In this document: in pieces, positions 14,479-21,254 of the stretch
Layout of the letters: the number at the start of each line of letters is the position of its first letter
Position numbering within the stretch: the stretch's first letter is position 1
Source: Rhodospirillaceae bacterium
Lineage (GTDB): Bacteria; Pseudomonadota; Alphaproteobacteria; MPNO01; UBA2964
Length of the DNA: 21,695 nucleotides
Reading direction: 5' to 3'
Assembly: GCA_018660305.1 (NCBI GenBank)
Contig: JABJKO010000078.1
Location: 1 to 21,695 of the forward strand
Notes under the pieces: model-generated
What the model saw: only the letters and a program-made list of their open reading frames with translations
Told to the model about the DNA's origin: nothing
The model's database searches: none
Position numbers and translations under genes: made by a program

Positions 14479-15600
14479 TCAGCTCTCCCGATCCATAAGG
14501 AAGCTAACGTCCTTGAGCAGCCGGGCCAGCCCCTGCAACAGGATGAGCGTGGCGCCGATGGAAATGGTCATCTTCACCGGCCAGTACTGGATGGCCCACT
14601 CGGTGAAGGAGACTTCCCAGACGCCGATGGAATCGCGCGCGAAGATCCAGCCGGTCCACAGGAGGGTCACCGAGAAGATAAAGAAAAACACCGAGGTAAT
14701 GACATTCATGATGGCCTTGGCACGACCCGACAGCATGACGTAGATCACGTCGACCCGCACATGGGCATCCTCGCGGTAGGCGAAGGCGCCGCACAGCAGG
14801 TACTGCATGCCGAACATGAGAAACATGCTCTCATGGGCCCAGTTGGTCGGCGAATTGAACACATAGCGGGCCATGACCTCGTAGTAATAGACAAAGACCG
14901 CGATGACCGACCAATAGGCCACATAGTGACCGATCCAGCCGCTGATGGTCCCGATGATGCGCCTGACCGGCGCGCCGAGCGCGCCTCCTGGAATGCCGTC
15001 GGGTCCACCGTTTTCTTGCGCGGCCCGAAAGACCGGTGGGCCGGGGTCGGATTTATAGGGTTCCCGTGCCGCGCAGGCGCGGGTCAGGCCGGGCAGGACA
15101 AAGGCGTCGTAGATCAGCAGCAGGGCGATGGCGATGGCCAGCCCCATGGCCGCGGAATCCCAGTTGCTCACCGCGCTGGCACTATCGTCCAGCACGCTTC
15201 GGGCCGATCGCAGGGCATTTTGCGCGGCCTCCAGTTTCGCCTGGGCAGACTCTATGCCGTCCTTGAGTTGCTTGGTGAAATGCTCGACTTCGAACTCGGC
15301 GCTCTTGAGGTCGCTGCGAACCCGCGACAGGGCATCGCGGGCCAGTCGAAACTGCACGTTGGCGTACAGAATGCCGCCAAACAGCGGCCAATAAAGGATG
15401 CCGGGCCAGCTCCGCACATAGAAACGGTGGATCCCGACAAAGCCGCCGGTCAGCAGGAACAGATAGGCGAGGGCGGGGGAGATCGCGCTTTTAGGCTGCG
15501 TCCGCTGCGCCCGGCGCACCATGAACATGGCGAAGAGGGGAAACAGCGCCAGCCCCGACCAGTAAAGCCAGTGGGGCAGCACGAATGTCAGGTTGGGCAA
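14479..15600 (-). CDS. dctQ: TRAP small permease DctQ with N-terminal TM2 and coiled-coil extension
   Basis: At 373 aa this is about twice the usual DctQ length. Residues about 215-365 form the DctQ domain, with VMARYVFNSPTNWAHESMF, YREDAHVRVDVIYVML and SFTEWAIQYWPVKMTISIG. The first 80 residues hold a membrane helix plus a TM2-like hairpin (LAYLFLLTGGFVGIHRFYVR, then LYWPLFGGILYA). Residues about 85-140 are a charged coiled coil (LKSAEFEVEHFTKQLKDGIE and on), followed by another helix near 150-170 and a Gly/Pro-rich linker. I see no stop or frameshift at the junction, so the fusion looks genuine. It lies between dctP (100 bp with a hairpin) and dctM (3 bp). Confidence 0.9.
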   Translation of the reverse strand: MPNLTFVLPHWLYWSGLALFPLFAMFMVRRAQRTQPKSAISPALAYLFLLTGGFVGIHRFYVRSWPGILYWPLFGGILYANVQFRLARDALSRVRSDLKSAEFEVEHFTKQLKDGIESAQAKLEAAQNALRSARSVLDDSASAVSNWDSAAMGLAIAIALLLIYDAFVLPGLTRACAAREPYKSDPGPPVFRAAQENGGPDGIPGGALGAPVRRIIGTISGWIGHYVAYWSVIAVFVYYYEVMARYVFNSPTNWAHESMFLMFGMQYLLCGAFAYREDAHVRVDVIYVMLSGRAKAIMNVITSVFFFIFSVTLLWTGWIFARDSIGVWEVSFTEWAIQYWPVKMTISIGATLILLQGLARLLKDVSFLMDRES

Positions 15601-15648
15601 GCGATCACTCCGTCACGGGCGGGGCGACTGTATAAAAGGCTGCCGCAA

Positions 15649-15672
15649 GGGAGGATGGCGCACCATCCTCCC
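15649..15672 (-). terminator. Perfect 10-bp hairpin between dctP and dctQ
   Basis: GGGAGGATGG and CCATCCTCCC pair perfectly around a 4-nt loop, 29 nt after the dctP stop on the transcribed strand. No U-tract follows. It is best read as a 3' stabiliser or partial terminator that raises binding-protein mRNA over permease mRNA. Confidence 0.7.
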
Positions 15673-15700
15673 CCGCTGCAATTACAGCCAGCCAGGACTC

Positions 15701-16798
15701 TTACAGGGACTGACCCTTGATCATGGCCGGTGTCACGTAGCCGAGGCTGCCCGACATCATGTAGTCGAGCTGGATCTTGAAGACCCGCGCCGCGTCCTTG
15801 TCCTTCCTGGCCCATTTGTACCAGATGGGCACGGCCAGCTTGGTGAATTTCTCCACATCGGTGTCGCCAAGCCTTGTGACGATGGTGCCGGCCTTTTCGA
15901 ATTTCACCCAGGCATCCTGATCGGCTTTCTGGATGGCGGCGTGATGCAGATCGGAATAGACATGCACTTCGCTTTCCACGAACTTTTTCATCCGCGACGA
16001 CAGCTTGTTCCAGGCCTTCATGCTGACCGTGAGATCCATCAGATCGACCGGCTGGTAGAGTGACATGAAGCCGGGCGGGCCCATGGAGATGTATTTGGTC
16101 ACCTGATGGAAGCCCAGCGAGTAGTTGATCGCCGGGCCCACGTAATCGGCGACATCGATGGTGCCTTTTTCCAACGCCGGGAAGATTTCCGATCCTGGCA
16201 GCAGGGTCGTCTTGGCGCCGGCGGCCTGAAAGACCTCCGCCACCATGCCACCCGGCAGGCGCATCTTACGGCCCCGGAAATCCTCTATGGAGCGGATCGG
16301 AGTCTTGGAGTGGATGATATTCGGTCCGTGATGGATGGGGCCGACATAGTAAAGCCCCTGTTTGGCGAACAGCTCGCGGGTAATCTCCAGCCCGCCGAGG
16401 CCATAGTAGAATACATCCCATTCGTGCGGATTACGGGGTCCCAGCGGATAGGAACTCAGGAACACCGAGGCCGGCATGCGGCCGGCCCAATAGAGCGTGA
16501 ACGGGTTCATGGCTTCCAGCACGCCGTTTTTCACCGCGTCGAAAAGCTGGAAGTCTCCCACCACGTCCTTGGCGCCGAACGGCTTGAGTTCCAGTTCGCC
16601 GTCGGTCTTTTCCTTGATGCTGTTGCACCATGCCTTGAACGTCTCAAGCCCGATACCGCCGGGCCAGGATGTCTGGATTTTCCAGGTTGTGGTCTTGCCG
16701 GCAGCGGTGGCGATGGCGGGCGCAGCCAGAGCGCCGGCGCCAAGGGCGGCTGTTCCGGCGAGAACCTTACGGCGTGAAAGTGTGGTTTGTTTCCTCAT
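15701..16798 (-). CDS. dctP: DctP-family TRAP solute-binding protein, TakP-like, Tat-exported
   Basis: The 365-aa periplasmic protein begins with a twin-arginine signal (LSRRKVLAGTAALGAGALAA, RR at 9-10). AGGAGG lies 6 nt before the ATG. The mature part opens TTWKIQTSWPGGIGLETF and contains RGRKMRLPGGMVAEVFQAAG, then LLPGSEIFPALEKGTIDVADY and VGPAINYSLGFHQVTKYI. The conserved Arg of the RLPGG segment binds the carboxylate in DctP proteins. The ALEKGTIDxxxxVGP and LGFxxV spacing resembles the 2-oxoacid-binding TakP group, though TakP has Glu-Trp where this has Asp-Tyr. The ligand is probably a monocarboxylate or 2-oxoacid, by analogy only. It is first in the dctPQM operon. Confidence 0.9.
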   Translation of the reverse strand: MRKQTTLSRRKVLAGTAALGAGALAAPAIATAAGKTTTWKIQTSWPGGIGLETFKAWCNSIKEKTDGELELKPFGAKDVVGDFQLFDAVKNGVLEAMNPFTLYWAGRMPASVFLSSYPLGPRNPHEWDVFYYGLGGLEITRELFAKQGLYYVGPIHHGPNIIHSKTPIRSIEDFRGRKMRLPGGMVAEVFQAAGAKTTLLPGSEIFPALEKGTIDVADYVGPAINYSLGFHQVTKYISMGPPGFMSLYQPVDLMDLTVSMKAWNKLSSRMKKFVESEVHVYSDLHHAAIQKADQDAWVKFEKAGTIVTRLGDTDVEKFTKLAVPIWYKWARKDKDAARVFKIQLDYMMSGSLGYVTPAMIKGQSL

Positions 16799-16917
16799 CC
16801 TTCCCTCCTAATGGTTTTGATTTGCGCTAATGGTTGGCGAAACAACGCATCGACCATGTGAGACAACTCGATTTCAAGAATGTGCCCCCTGTCATCCCCA
16901 TATTTTATGGAAGTTTT

Positions 16918-17118
16918 TTACTGAAGGGGGACCGGTGGTGTTTCCGCCGCCTCGGCGACGAGCCCGGCCATCACGGCATCAAGAAGGGCCTCGATGGTGT
17001 CGAGCTGGTCCTCCGGGGCGGTTTCCGCCTCGCTGACAAGGGCGTCGATAACGGCGTCGTAGCCCAGTTCGGCTACCAGCCTCTCGACGGCCAATATGGC
17101 ACTATCGGTCATAATCAC
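16918..17118 (-). CDS. Hypothetical protein, 66 aa
   Basis: This small acidic, Ala/Leu-rich protein is unrecognised. It would start at GTG 17118 (AGGGGA 5-6 nt upstream) or ATG 17112. It is predicted to be helical, with VERLVAELGYDAVIDALV and then DQLDTIEALLDAVMAGL; the latter superficially resembles the C-terminal half of the 99-aa protein at 10953-11252. The third-codon positions are strongly G/C, as in real genes here. It is followed after 119 bp by dctP on the same strand. There is no export signal or metal motif. Confidence 0.5.
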   Translation of the reverse strand: MIMTDSAILAVERLVAELGYDAVIDALVSEAETAPEDQLDTIEALLDAVMAGLVAEAAETPPVPLQ

Positions 17119-17298
17119 GTCTTCCCCTGAGGGAGCGTCGCCCGGGAGGCAGGCGGTGTCAAGGGAGGGGAGAGGGAAGGGGAGCCAGCCGTTCTCTTCT
17201 TTTCTTTTGCCGCGCCGTTAAGCCCTTCCTAACCAAGATGACCGACTCTTCATACAAGCCCTTTCGAGGGCATGATTTCCTGACCGGGACCGAATATA

Positions 17299-17616
17299 GT
17301 GGCCACCATCCTGCCTTTCCCGAAGAAGCGAACCATTCCGGTCTGGGGCCTGACCCAGGAGGAATGCGACACCATCCATGCGCTGGCCTATGATCTCATC
17401 CGTGAGGGCCGGGCGACGGGGGTCAGCATCCACAATGACGGGCAGTATATGTGCGTCTTCGATGGCCACGGCGAGCCGTACTTCATCGGCCGCGTCGACA
17501 ATGATTGCTATCTGTTCAACGCCAGCGAAGCCCTGATCGCCGAAAACCGGCGGTTCGAAGTGGTCATTGACGCGCTTCAGGAAATCCTGACAGAAAAAAT
17601 CGGCCACCCGGCGTGA
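17299..17616 (+). CDS. Hypothetical protein, 105 aa
   Basis: This small protein of unknown family starts at GTG 17299; an in-frame TGA lies 18 nt upstream, so the start cannot be much earlier. The sequence reads as a compact alpha/beta protein: ILPFPKKRTIPVWGLTQEE, a helix around DTIHALAYDLIREGRA, strands GVSIHNDGQYMCVFD and EPYFIGRVDNDCYLFN, and a C-terminal helix ending EILTEKIGHPA. I see no catalytic motif. The ribosome site is weak. It stands alone and its last codons form part of a bidirectional terminator. Confidence 0.65.
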   Translation: MATILPFPKKRTIPVWGLTQEECDTIHALAYDLIREGRATGVSIHNDGQYMCVFDGHGEPYFIGRVDNDCYLFNASEALIAENRRFEVVIDALQEILTEKIGHPA

Positions 17617-17622
17617 TTTTTT
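17595..17622. terminator. Bidirectional terminator at the end of the 105-aa gene
   Basis: AAAAATC pairs with GATTTTT (7 bp) around a small internal loop and a GCC/GGC tip. There is a T run on the plus strand (17617-17622) and another on the minus strand (from the A run 17594-17599). It overlaps the stop codon of the plus-strand gene and could also end the PEP-CTERM operon transcript arriving from the right. Confidence 0.5.
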
Positions 17623-17784
17623 CGCTCAACGACTAACCGCGCCGCGCCACGCGCATCTATCACAGCAGAATCCTGGATCTGCATTTGGTTGGAAAACTCA
17701 TTCTCCTGTAACGAGATTGACGCCCTGTCGGAACAGGACCTGATCAATCTAAAGACAGAAGCGATAGAGCATTGATGGCGGTAT

Positions 17785-18462
17785 TTATTCCGAACGTCGG
17801 CTAGTTCGTCTCCGACGCGCAAAGCCTAAACCAATCAGCCCCAAGCCAAATAGTGCGAGCGTGGTGGGTGCGGGGATAGAAAATACAAGTCGAAATGCCA
17901 AGTCGTCGTCAACCCGGCCATCGACCCAATTTGCTACGTCCAGAAAGTGTGTTGTGCGGTCTCCAACTGCGACAGAGCCGCCATAATGGAAGAAATGCCC
18001 ATCAGCGTAATTTCTATTTTGTGCGCTACCGGCTGATCCTTCAATTCCGTCGTAAGCAACAAATGCGTCCAAAACAATAGTATATGTTGTGCCGGGTGAG
18101 AGGGCCAAACCACCGGCATTGATGTCAAACTGAGTAAATTCAAGCCGGTTAATTGGGAACGTAGGGTCAAATGGAACAGTTAGCGTTGCGCTTTCAAATA
18201 AGACATTTGTCGGGTGAATGCCTGCACCAGTTCCACCATTTGTTTCTGTTATGAGCACTCGAAAGTCAGTGTCATCTGGCCCACTCGCGGAGGCCGCAAG
18301 GAATGTAACTGTCTCCAAATTTCCTACTGCGACAAAGCTCTGTGCGTAATATGCCGGAGCTTGTTCGCCGAAAGCTACAACGGCGTTGTCAATCGCAAGG
18401 TTGTCAATAACCGTGGCGAGAGCACCGTCAGCTATCATCGAAAATAAGATTGCGAGGATCAC
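17785..18462 (-). CDS. PEP-CTERM-type exported protein, PAP variant (third gene of operon)
   Basis: The protein has 225 aa from GTG 18462, which overlaps the previous stop as GTGA. The C-terminus is a PEP-CTERM-like sorting tail: IPAPTTLALFGLGLIGLGFA, then RRRRTSRRSE. Here the invariant PEP is PAP (residues 197-199), followed by a hydrophobic helix and an Arg cluster. The N-terminus is a signal sequence ending ADGALA-TVIDN. From the GTG it lacks positive charge, but an upstream in-frame ATT at 18471 would give MKKVILAILF, a textbook signal peptide. The body is Thr/Asn/Gly-rich and beta-like (TTYTIVLDAFVAYDG). It would be anchored, then processed by an exosortase and exported to the surface or matrix. 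Confidence 0.82.
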   Translation of the reverse strand: MILAILFSMIADGALATVIDNLAIDNAVVAFGEQAPAYYAQSFVAVGNLETVTFLAASASGPDDTDFRVLITETNGGTGAGIHPTNVLFESATLTVPFDPTFPINRLEFTQFDINAGGLALSPGTTYTIVLDAFVAYDGIEGSAGSAQNRNYADGHFFHYGGSVAVGDRTTHFLDVANWVDGRVDDDLAFRLVFSIPAPTTLALFGLGLIGLGFARRRRTSRRSE

Positions 18463-19154
18463 CTTCTTAATAACGGCCCACCCGTCCGACTACGCCGCAT
18501 CGCAGCCAGCCCCGCAAGACCGATACCTAGGATGGAGAAGGAGGGGGGCTCGGGGACACCAACGGCAAGCTCAGAAACCACATTAAATGTTCCGCTGCCA
18601 AACGCAGTGGATATTGTTACTATGCCTAATATTGATGGATTCAGGTCAACAAGACCGCTTACATCGCTTGTAAATGCCTCTTGCGACCAAGAATCGAAAT
18701 AACCAATAACCGAGCCACCAAGGGGTGGATTCTCCATCAATAACTGTATCGCATCTCCACCCGCATTCCCGCTATCAATGTTTCCAGCCGTCTTGATCCC
18801 GACAGGTGAAAAAAAATCATCAAAAAATGCCCCGAACTGCTGAGTGCCTCCGACCCCTAAATCGCCTTCCGTGCCGGGAAGTAATGTATTCACACGAATA
18901 CCACCAACCAATGTGTCAGCGTGACCACCAAGAACTTCTATATGTTCAAGCCCTGAAATAGAGACGTTTAGAGTAAAATCAGTATCCAATGGATTACCCA
19001 CTAACGTGCCTTGAACATTGTTAATGACGATAGAGGTGTGCCCGGTTCCGACAAATCCACTGAGGTCAACTTGGAGGTCGATTACAGAACTGCTTGCCAA
19101 CCTCGGTGTCATTAAAATTAAAATCGCGAATGCGAAAAGCGTAACGTTCTTCAT
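18459..19154 (-). CDS. PEP-CTERM exported protein (second gene of operon)
   Basis: The 231-aa protein starts at ATG 19154, overlapping the previous stop as ATGA, with GGGGAG 8 nt upstream; an earlier ATG at 19172 is less likely. The signal peptide (MKNVTLFAFAILILMTPRLA) is followed by a beta-rich body with many Gly, Thr and Asn. The C-terminal sorting signal is VPEPPSFSILGIGLAGLAAM, then RRSRTGGPLLRR, with PEP at 201-203. The LFAFAI core of its signal peptide also occurs in the upstream gene, hinting at shared ancestry. The family of the body is not recognised. It is probably processed by an exosortase encoded elsewhere. Confidence 0.85.
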   Translation of the reverse strand: MKNVTLFAFAILILMTPRLASSSVIDLQVDLSGFVGTGHTSIVINNVQGTLVGNPLDTDFTLNVSISGLEHIEVLGGHADTLVGGIRVNTLLPGTEGDLGVGGTQQFGAFFDDFFSPVGIKTAGNIDSGNAGGDAIQLLMENPPLGGSVIGYFDSWSQEAFTSDVSGLVDLNPSILGIVTISTAFGSGTFNVVSELAVGVPEPPSFSILGIGLAGLAAMRRSRTGGPLLRR

Positions 19155-19810
19155 GCGCCATACTCCCCACATCGTCGCGGTGTGTGAGCGTTAACCCGCT
19201 TCCTCCGCCGCGTCACACCCAGCCCAGCAAGCCCTAAGCTGAGGATTGCGAGGGTGGTGGGTTCGGGGACAGACGAAGTTTCTATTCGTAATGTCGGAAG
19301 GATATCCAAATACATAAATCCAGTATCGCTTACCGCACTTGTTGACCCAGATAATCTGAATCCCACGAAGCTAGCGCCTGAGCGAACTGCCCGATCTAAG
19401 TATGAAAAGACGTTGGCAGCAATTATGTCACTAACAACAGATCCTCCGATGTCCATGGAAAAGACAGCCTCAGATGAAATTACATCGGAAAATGCTGTTG
19501 CGTCTAAAAACCTCTTGGTCGGATCTAAATGAGAAATCGTAAAATTAAGCGTCGCCTCAATCGGGGGCGAGAATCCAGAGATATCATAGTGAATGTCGAA
19601 TCCGGCAGTTTCGCGCAACGTATCTGGAACGGCTGGTTGAAATTCGCTGGCGACTAGCAATGTGCCTGGCACGAGGGGAAAAGTAGCGTCTGATTTATGT
19701 CGCTGATTAATAAAGCTAGGAAACGCTTCAATTACCGCCGCTTGAACATTAGGCGGTTCAAGAGCCACAGAAACTAAAATTATCGCAAAAGCGAATAACC
19801 GAATGTACAT
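19151..19810 (-). CDS. PEP-CTERM exported protein (first gene of operon)
   Basis: The 219-aa protein starts at ATG 19810, with AGGAGG about 9 nt upstream. A longer frame from 19885 would begin inside the sigma-54 promoter, so it is rejected. The signal peptide is MYIRLFAFAIILVSVALE, with cleavage near VQAA. The body is beta-rich and Ser/Asp-rich (FDIHYDISGFSPPIEATLNF). The C-terminus carries SVPEPTTLAILSLGLAGLGV (PEP at about 182-184) and RRRKR, then a 17-residue extension ending at the ATGA overlap. The product would pass the Sec pathway and be sorted by an exosortase. The body matches no family I can name. Confidence 0.86.
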   Translation of the reverse strand: MYIRLFAFAIILVSVALEPPNVQAAVIEAFPSFINQRHKSDATFPLVPGTLLVASEFQPAVPDTLRETAGFDIHYDISGFSPPIEATLNFTISHLDPTKRFLDATAFSDVISSEAVFSMDIGGSVVSDIIAANVFSYLDRAVRSGASFVGFRLSGSTSAVSDTGFMYLDILPTLRIETSSVPEPTTLAILSLGLAGLGVTRRRKRVNAHTPRRCGEYGA

Positions 19811-19867
19811 GTTCCGAATCCTCCTTGTCGCGGCTTGCCCCAACGCTGGACAACTGCTCCCATATTC

Positions 19868-19885
19868 ATGCAATTCCCATGCCAA
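19868..19885 (-). promoter_or_regulatory. Sigma-54 (RpoN) promoter of the PEP-CTERM operon
   Basis: Read on the minus strand this is TTGGCATGGGAATTGCAT. It matches the -24/-12 consensus TTGGCACG-N4-TTGCA with a single mismatch (T for C) and correct GG-to-GC spacing. The -12 GC is at 19871-19870, so transcription should begin near 19858, 48 nt before the ATG at 19810. Sigma-54 promoters need an NtrC-type activator bound upstream. Confidence 0.8.
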
Positions 19886-20230
19886 CCGGGTTAATGCGGG
19901 CTCTTAAGCGGGGTGTGGTGGTTAAGGGCGTCGAGCGTCAGATGGAGTTGTAAAACCCACCGACGGTTTCGCTTCTAAATACGGTTAATTCACCGAACTG
20001 GTGTAAAGCCTGCCGACACCGGGAAAGCCCTCAGTACGCACGCCGCGCAATGTCCAACCCGGCAGGCGAACGAGTATCTTGGGCCCAGCACCTTCCGGCC
20101 ATCAATGTCACGGACCAAACCCGAAGCGGGCGTGCGGCCTCAGACAAAATGCCGCGACTGTGCCTGTTTCGGCGGTACCGGATATTGGGTAGTGTCTATC
20201 GTGATGTCGATACAAAATGGACAGCAAACG
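19886..20230. other. 345-bp divergent intergenic region upstream of the PEP-CTERM operon
   Basis: No confident gene is seen. It should contain the activator site for the sigma-54 promoter and the promoter of the racemase-like gene. One dyad, CACC-GAACT-GGTG at 19991-20003 (flanked by TT and AA), lies about 135-140 nt upstream of the predicted start, within normal enhancer range. An open frame from 20105 reaches the racemase start but reads as non-coding. Confidence 0.4.
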
Positions 20231-21013
20231 ATGGATATCGCACAAACCCAGACCAAGCCGCAGGAACCCTGGATCGGATCACGAGGGCGCATCGGCGTTA
20301 TCATCCCGTCCACCAATATTGCCGTTGAATATGATTGCCAGCGTCTCGTACCGGAGGGGCTGACATGGCATTTCGGCCGCTTCTTCGTGGAACAGCCCGA
20401 TCTCTCAAGCGACGACATGTTCCTCGCCTTTATCGATGCCATTCGGGAAACCATTCCCCATGCCATGCGCGATATCATGACCTGCGAACCGAGCTACATC
20501 ATGATGGGCATGTCGGCGGAGACCTTCTGGGGCGGTCTTGAGGGCAATGCCGAGTTTACCCAACGGCTGCGCGACCAAATCGGCCCCGATATGGGACTGA
20601 CGACCGGTGCCGACGCCCTGGATAAAGCCCTGAAGGCCTTCGGCGCTAAACGGGTCGCGGCACTGACACCCTATCAGCCGGTGGGCGACGAACAGGTCCG
20701 CCGTTTCCTGGAGGAAACCGGCTACGAGGTTACCAAAGTCATCGGGTTGAAGTGCGATACCGCAACGTCCATCGCCCATACGCCGCCCAGCGAAGTCATA
20801 GATCTGGTGTTGAACCAGTTGAACGACGACAGCGTTGACGCCATCGTCCAGGCCGGGACCAATCTAAGCACGCTCAATCTATTTCCAACCCTGGAAAAGA
20901 AGTTGGGAAAACCGATCATCCCCATCAACCTCGCCACCATATGGCATGCTTTCCGCGCCACCGGCGTGCAGGAGCAGTTTCAGGGCAAGGGATGGCTGCT
21001 GGAGCGTTTTTAG
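20231..21013 (+). CDS. Asp/Glu racemase-superfamily protein (arylmalonate decarboxylase/maleate isomerase-like)
   Basis: The protein has 260 aa from ATG 20231; starts at 20204 and 20105 are possible but add a leader unlike the family. The superfamily signature is GRIGVIIPSTNIAVE (residues 19-33). It continues with MMGMSAETFWGG near 91-102, comparable to the MGTSLSFYRG loop of arylmalonate decarboxylase, and VQAGTNLSTL near 206-215. Members normally use one or two cysteines in these loops; here the two equivalent positions are Ser95 and Ala208, and the remaining Cys (36, 85, 175) are elsewhere. The reaction is therefore uncertain. A TPP-dependent decarboxylase-like gene begins 412 bp downstream on the same strand, with tRNA-Asn antisense between. 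Confidence 0.75.
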   Translation: MDIAQTQTKPQEPWIGSRGRIGVIIPSTNIAVEYDCQRLVPEGLTWHFGRFFVEQPDLSSDDMFLAFIDAIRETIPHAMRDIMTCEPSYIMMGMSAETFWGGLEGNAEFTQRLRDQIGPDMGLTTGADALDKALKAFGAKRVAALTPYQPVGDEQVRRFLEETGYEVTKVIGLKCDTATSIAHTPPSEVIDLVLNQLNDDSVDAIVQAGTNLSTLNLFPTLEKKLGKPIIPINLATIWHAFRATGVQEQFQGKGWLLERF

Positions 21014-21075
21014 CGTCCCTTGCTAAAGGGCAACAGGCATTACAACCCGGTCACTTATTGGTCGCTTTACGAAAT

Positions 21076-21107
21076 CAGGGGCTCAGCTGTTTCCAGCTAA
21101 GCCCCTG
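21076..21107. terminator. Hairpin between racemase gene and tRNA-Asn, bidirectional
   Basis: CAGGGGCT and AGCCCCTG close an extended stem. An inner AGCTG/CAGCT stem follows one C/A mismatch, and the loop is TTTC. It lies 62 nt after the racemase stop and 7 nt beyond the 3' end of tRNA-Asn. The minus strand continues ATTTCG, a weak U-tract. Confidence 0.5.
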
Positions 21108-21114
21108 TCTGTAT

Positions 21115-21190
21115 TGGCTCCCCGGGCCGGACTCGAACCAGCGACAAGGTGGTTAACAGCCACCTGCTCTACCAACTGAGCTACCGGGGA
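21115..21190 (-). tRNA. tRNA-Asn (anticodon GTT), CCA encoded
   Basis: The minus strand folds into a full cloverleaf of 76 nt: acceptor TCCCCGG/CCGGGGA, D stem GCTC/GAGC, anticodon stem GGTGG/CCACC with loop CTGTTAA, and T arm GCTGG-TTCGAGT-CCGGC. The discriminator is G and CCA is encoded. The anticodon GTT (21157-21155) reads AAC and AAT. Confidence 0.97.
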
Positions 21191-21254
21191 ATAGAAATTC
21201 TGTATTCTGCGGCGGGCCCCCGAACCAGTGATGCCTTCCCGCGCGCGCCGCCGC

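Noticed and set aside
14761..15720. 319-aa plus-strand open frame
   Set aside because: It lies opposite the DctQ gene, whose domains are clear. The product is His/Gly/Asp-rich with no family resemblance.
16106..16777. 223-aa plus-strand open frame
   Set aside because: It is antisense to the well-supported dctP gene and shows no recognisable motif.
16898..16919. CCATA-TTT-TATGG followed by T6 as a plus-strand terminator
   Set aside because: No plus-strand gene lies upstream for it to terminate, and the stem is only 5 A/T-rich pairs.
19811..19885. 25-residue N-terminal extension of the first PEP-CTERM protein
   Set aside because: Its ATG lies within the sigma-54 promoter, so it is upstream of the expected transcript, and it would bury the signal peptide.
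20105..20230. N-terminal extension of the racemase-like protein
   Set aside because: The 42 extra residues, with cysteines and Arg-rich text, do not resemble the family N-terminus. Starts at 20204 or 20231 fit better, though 20204 is not excluded.
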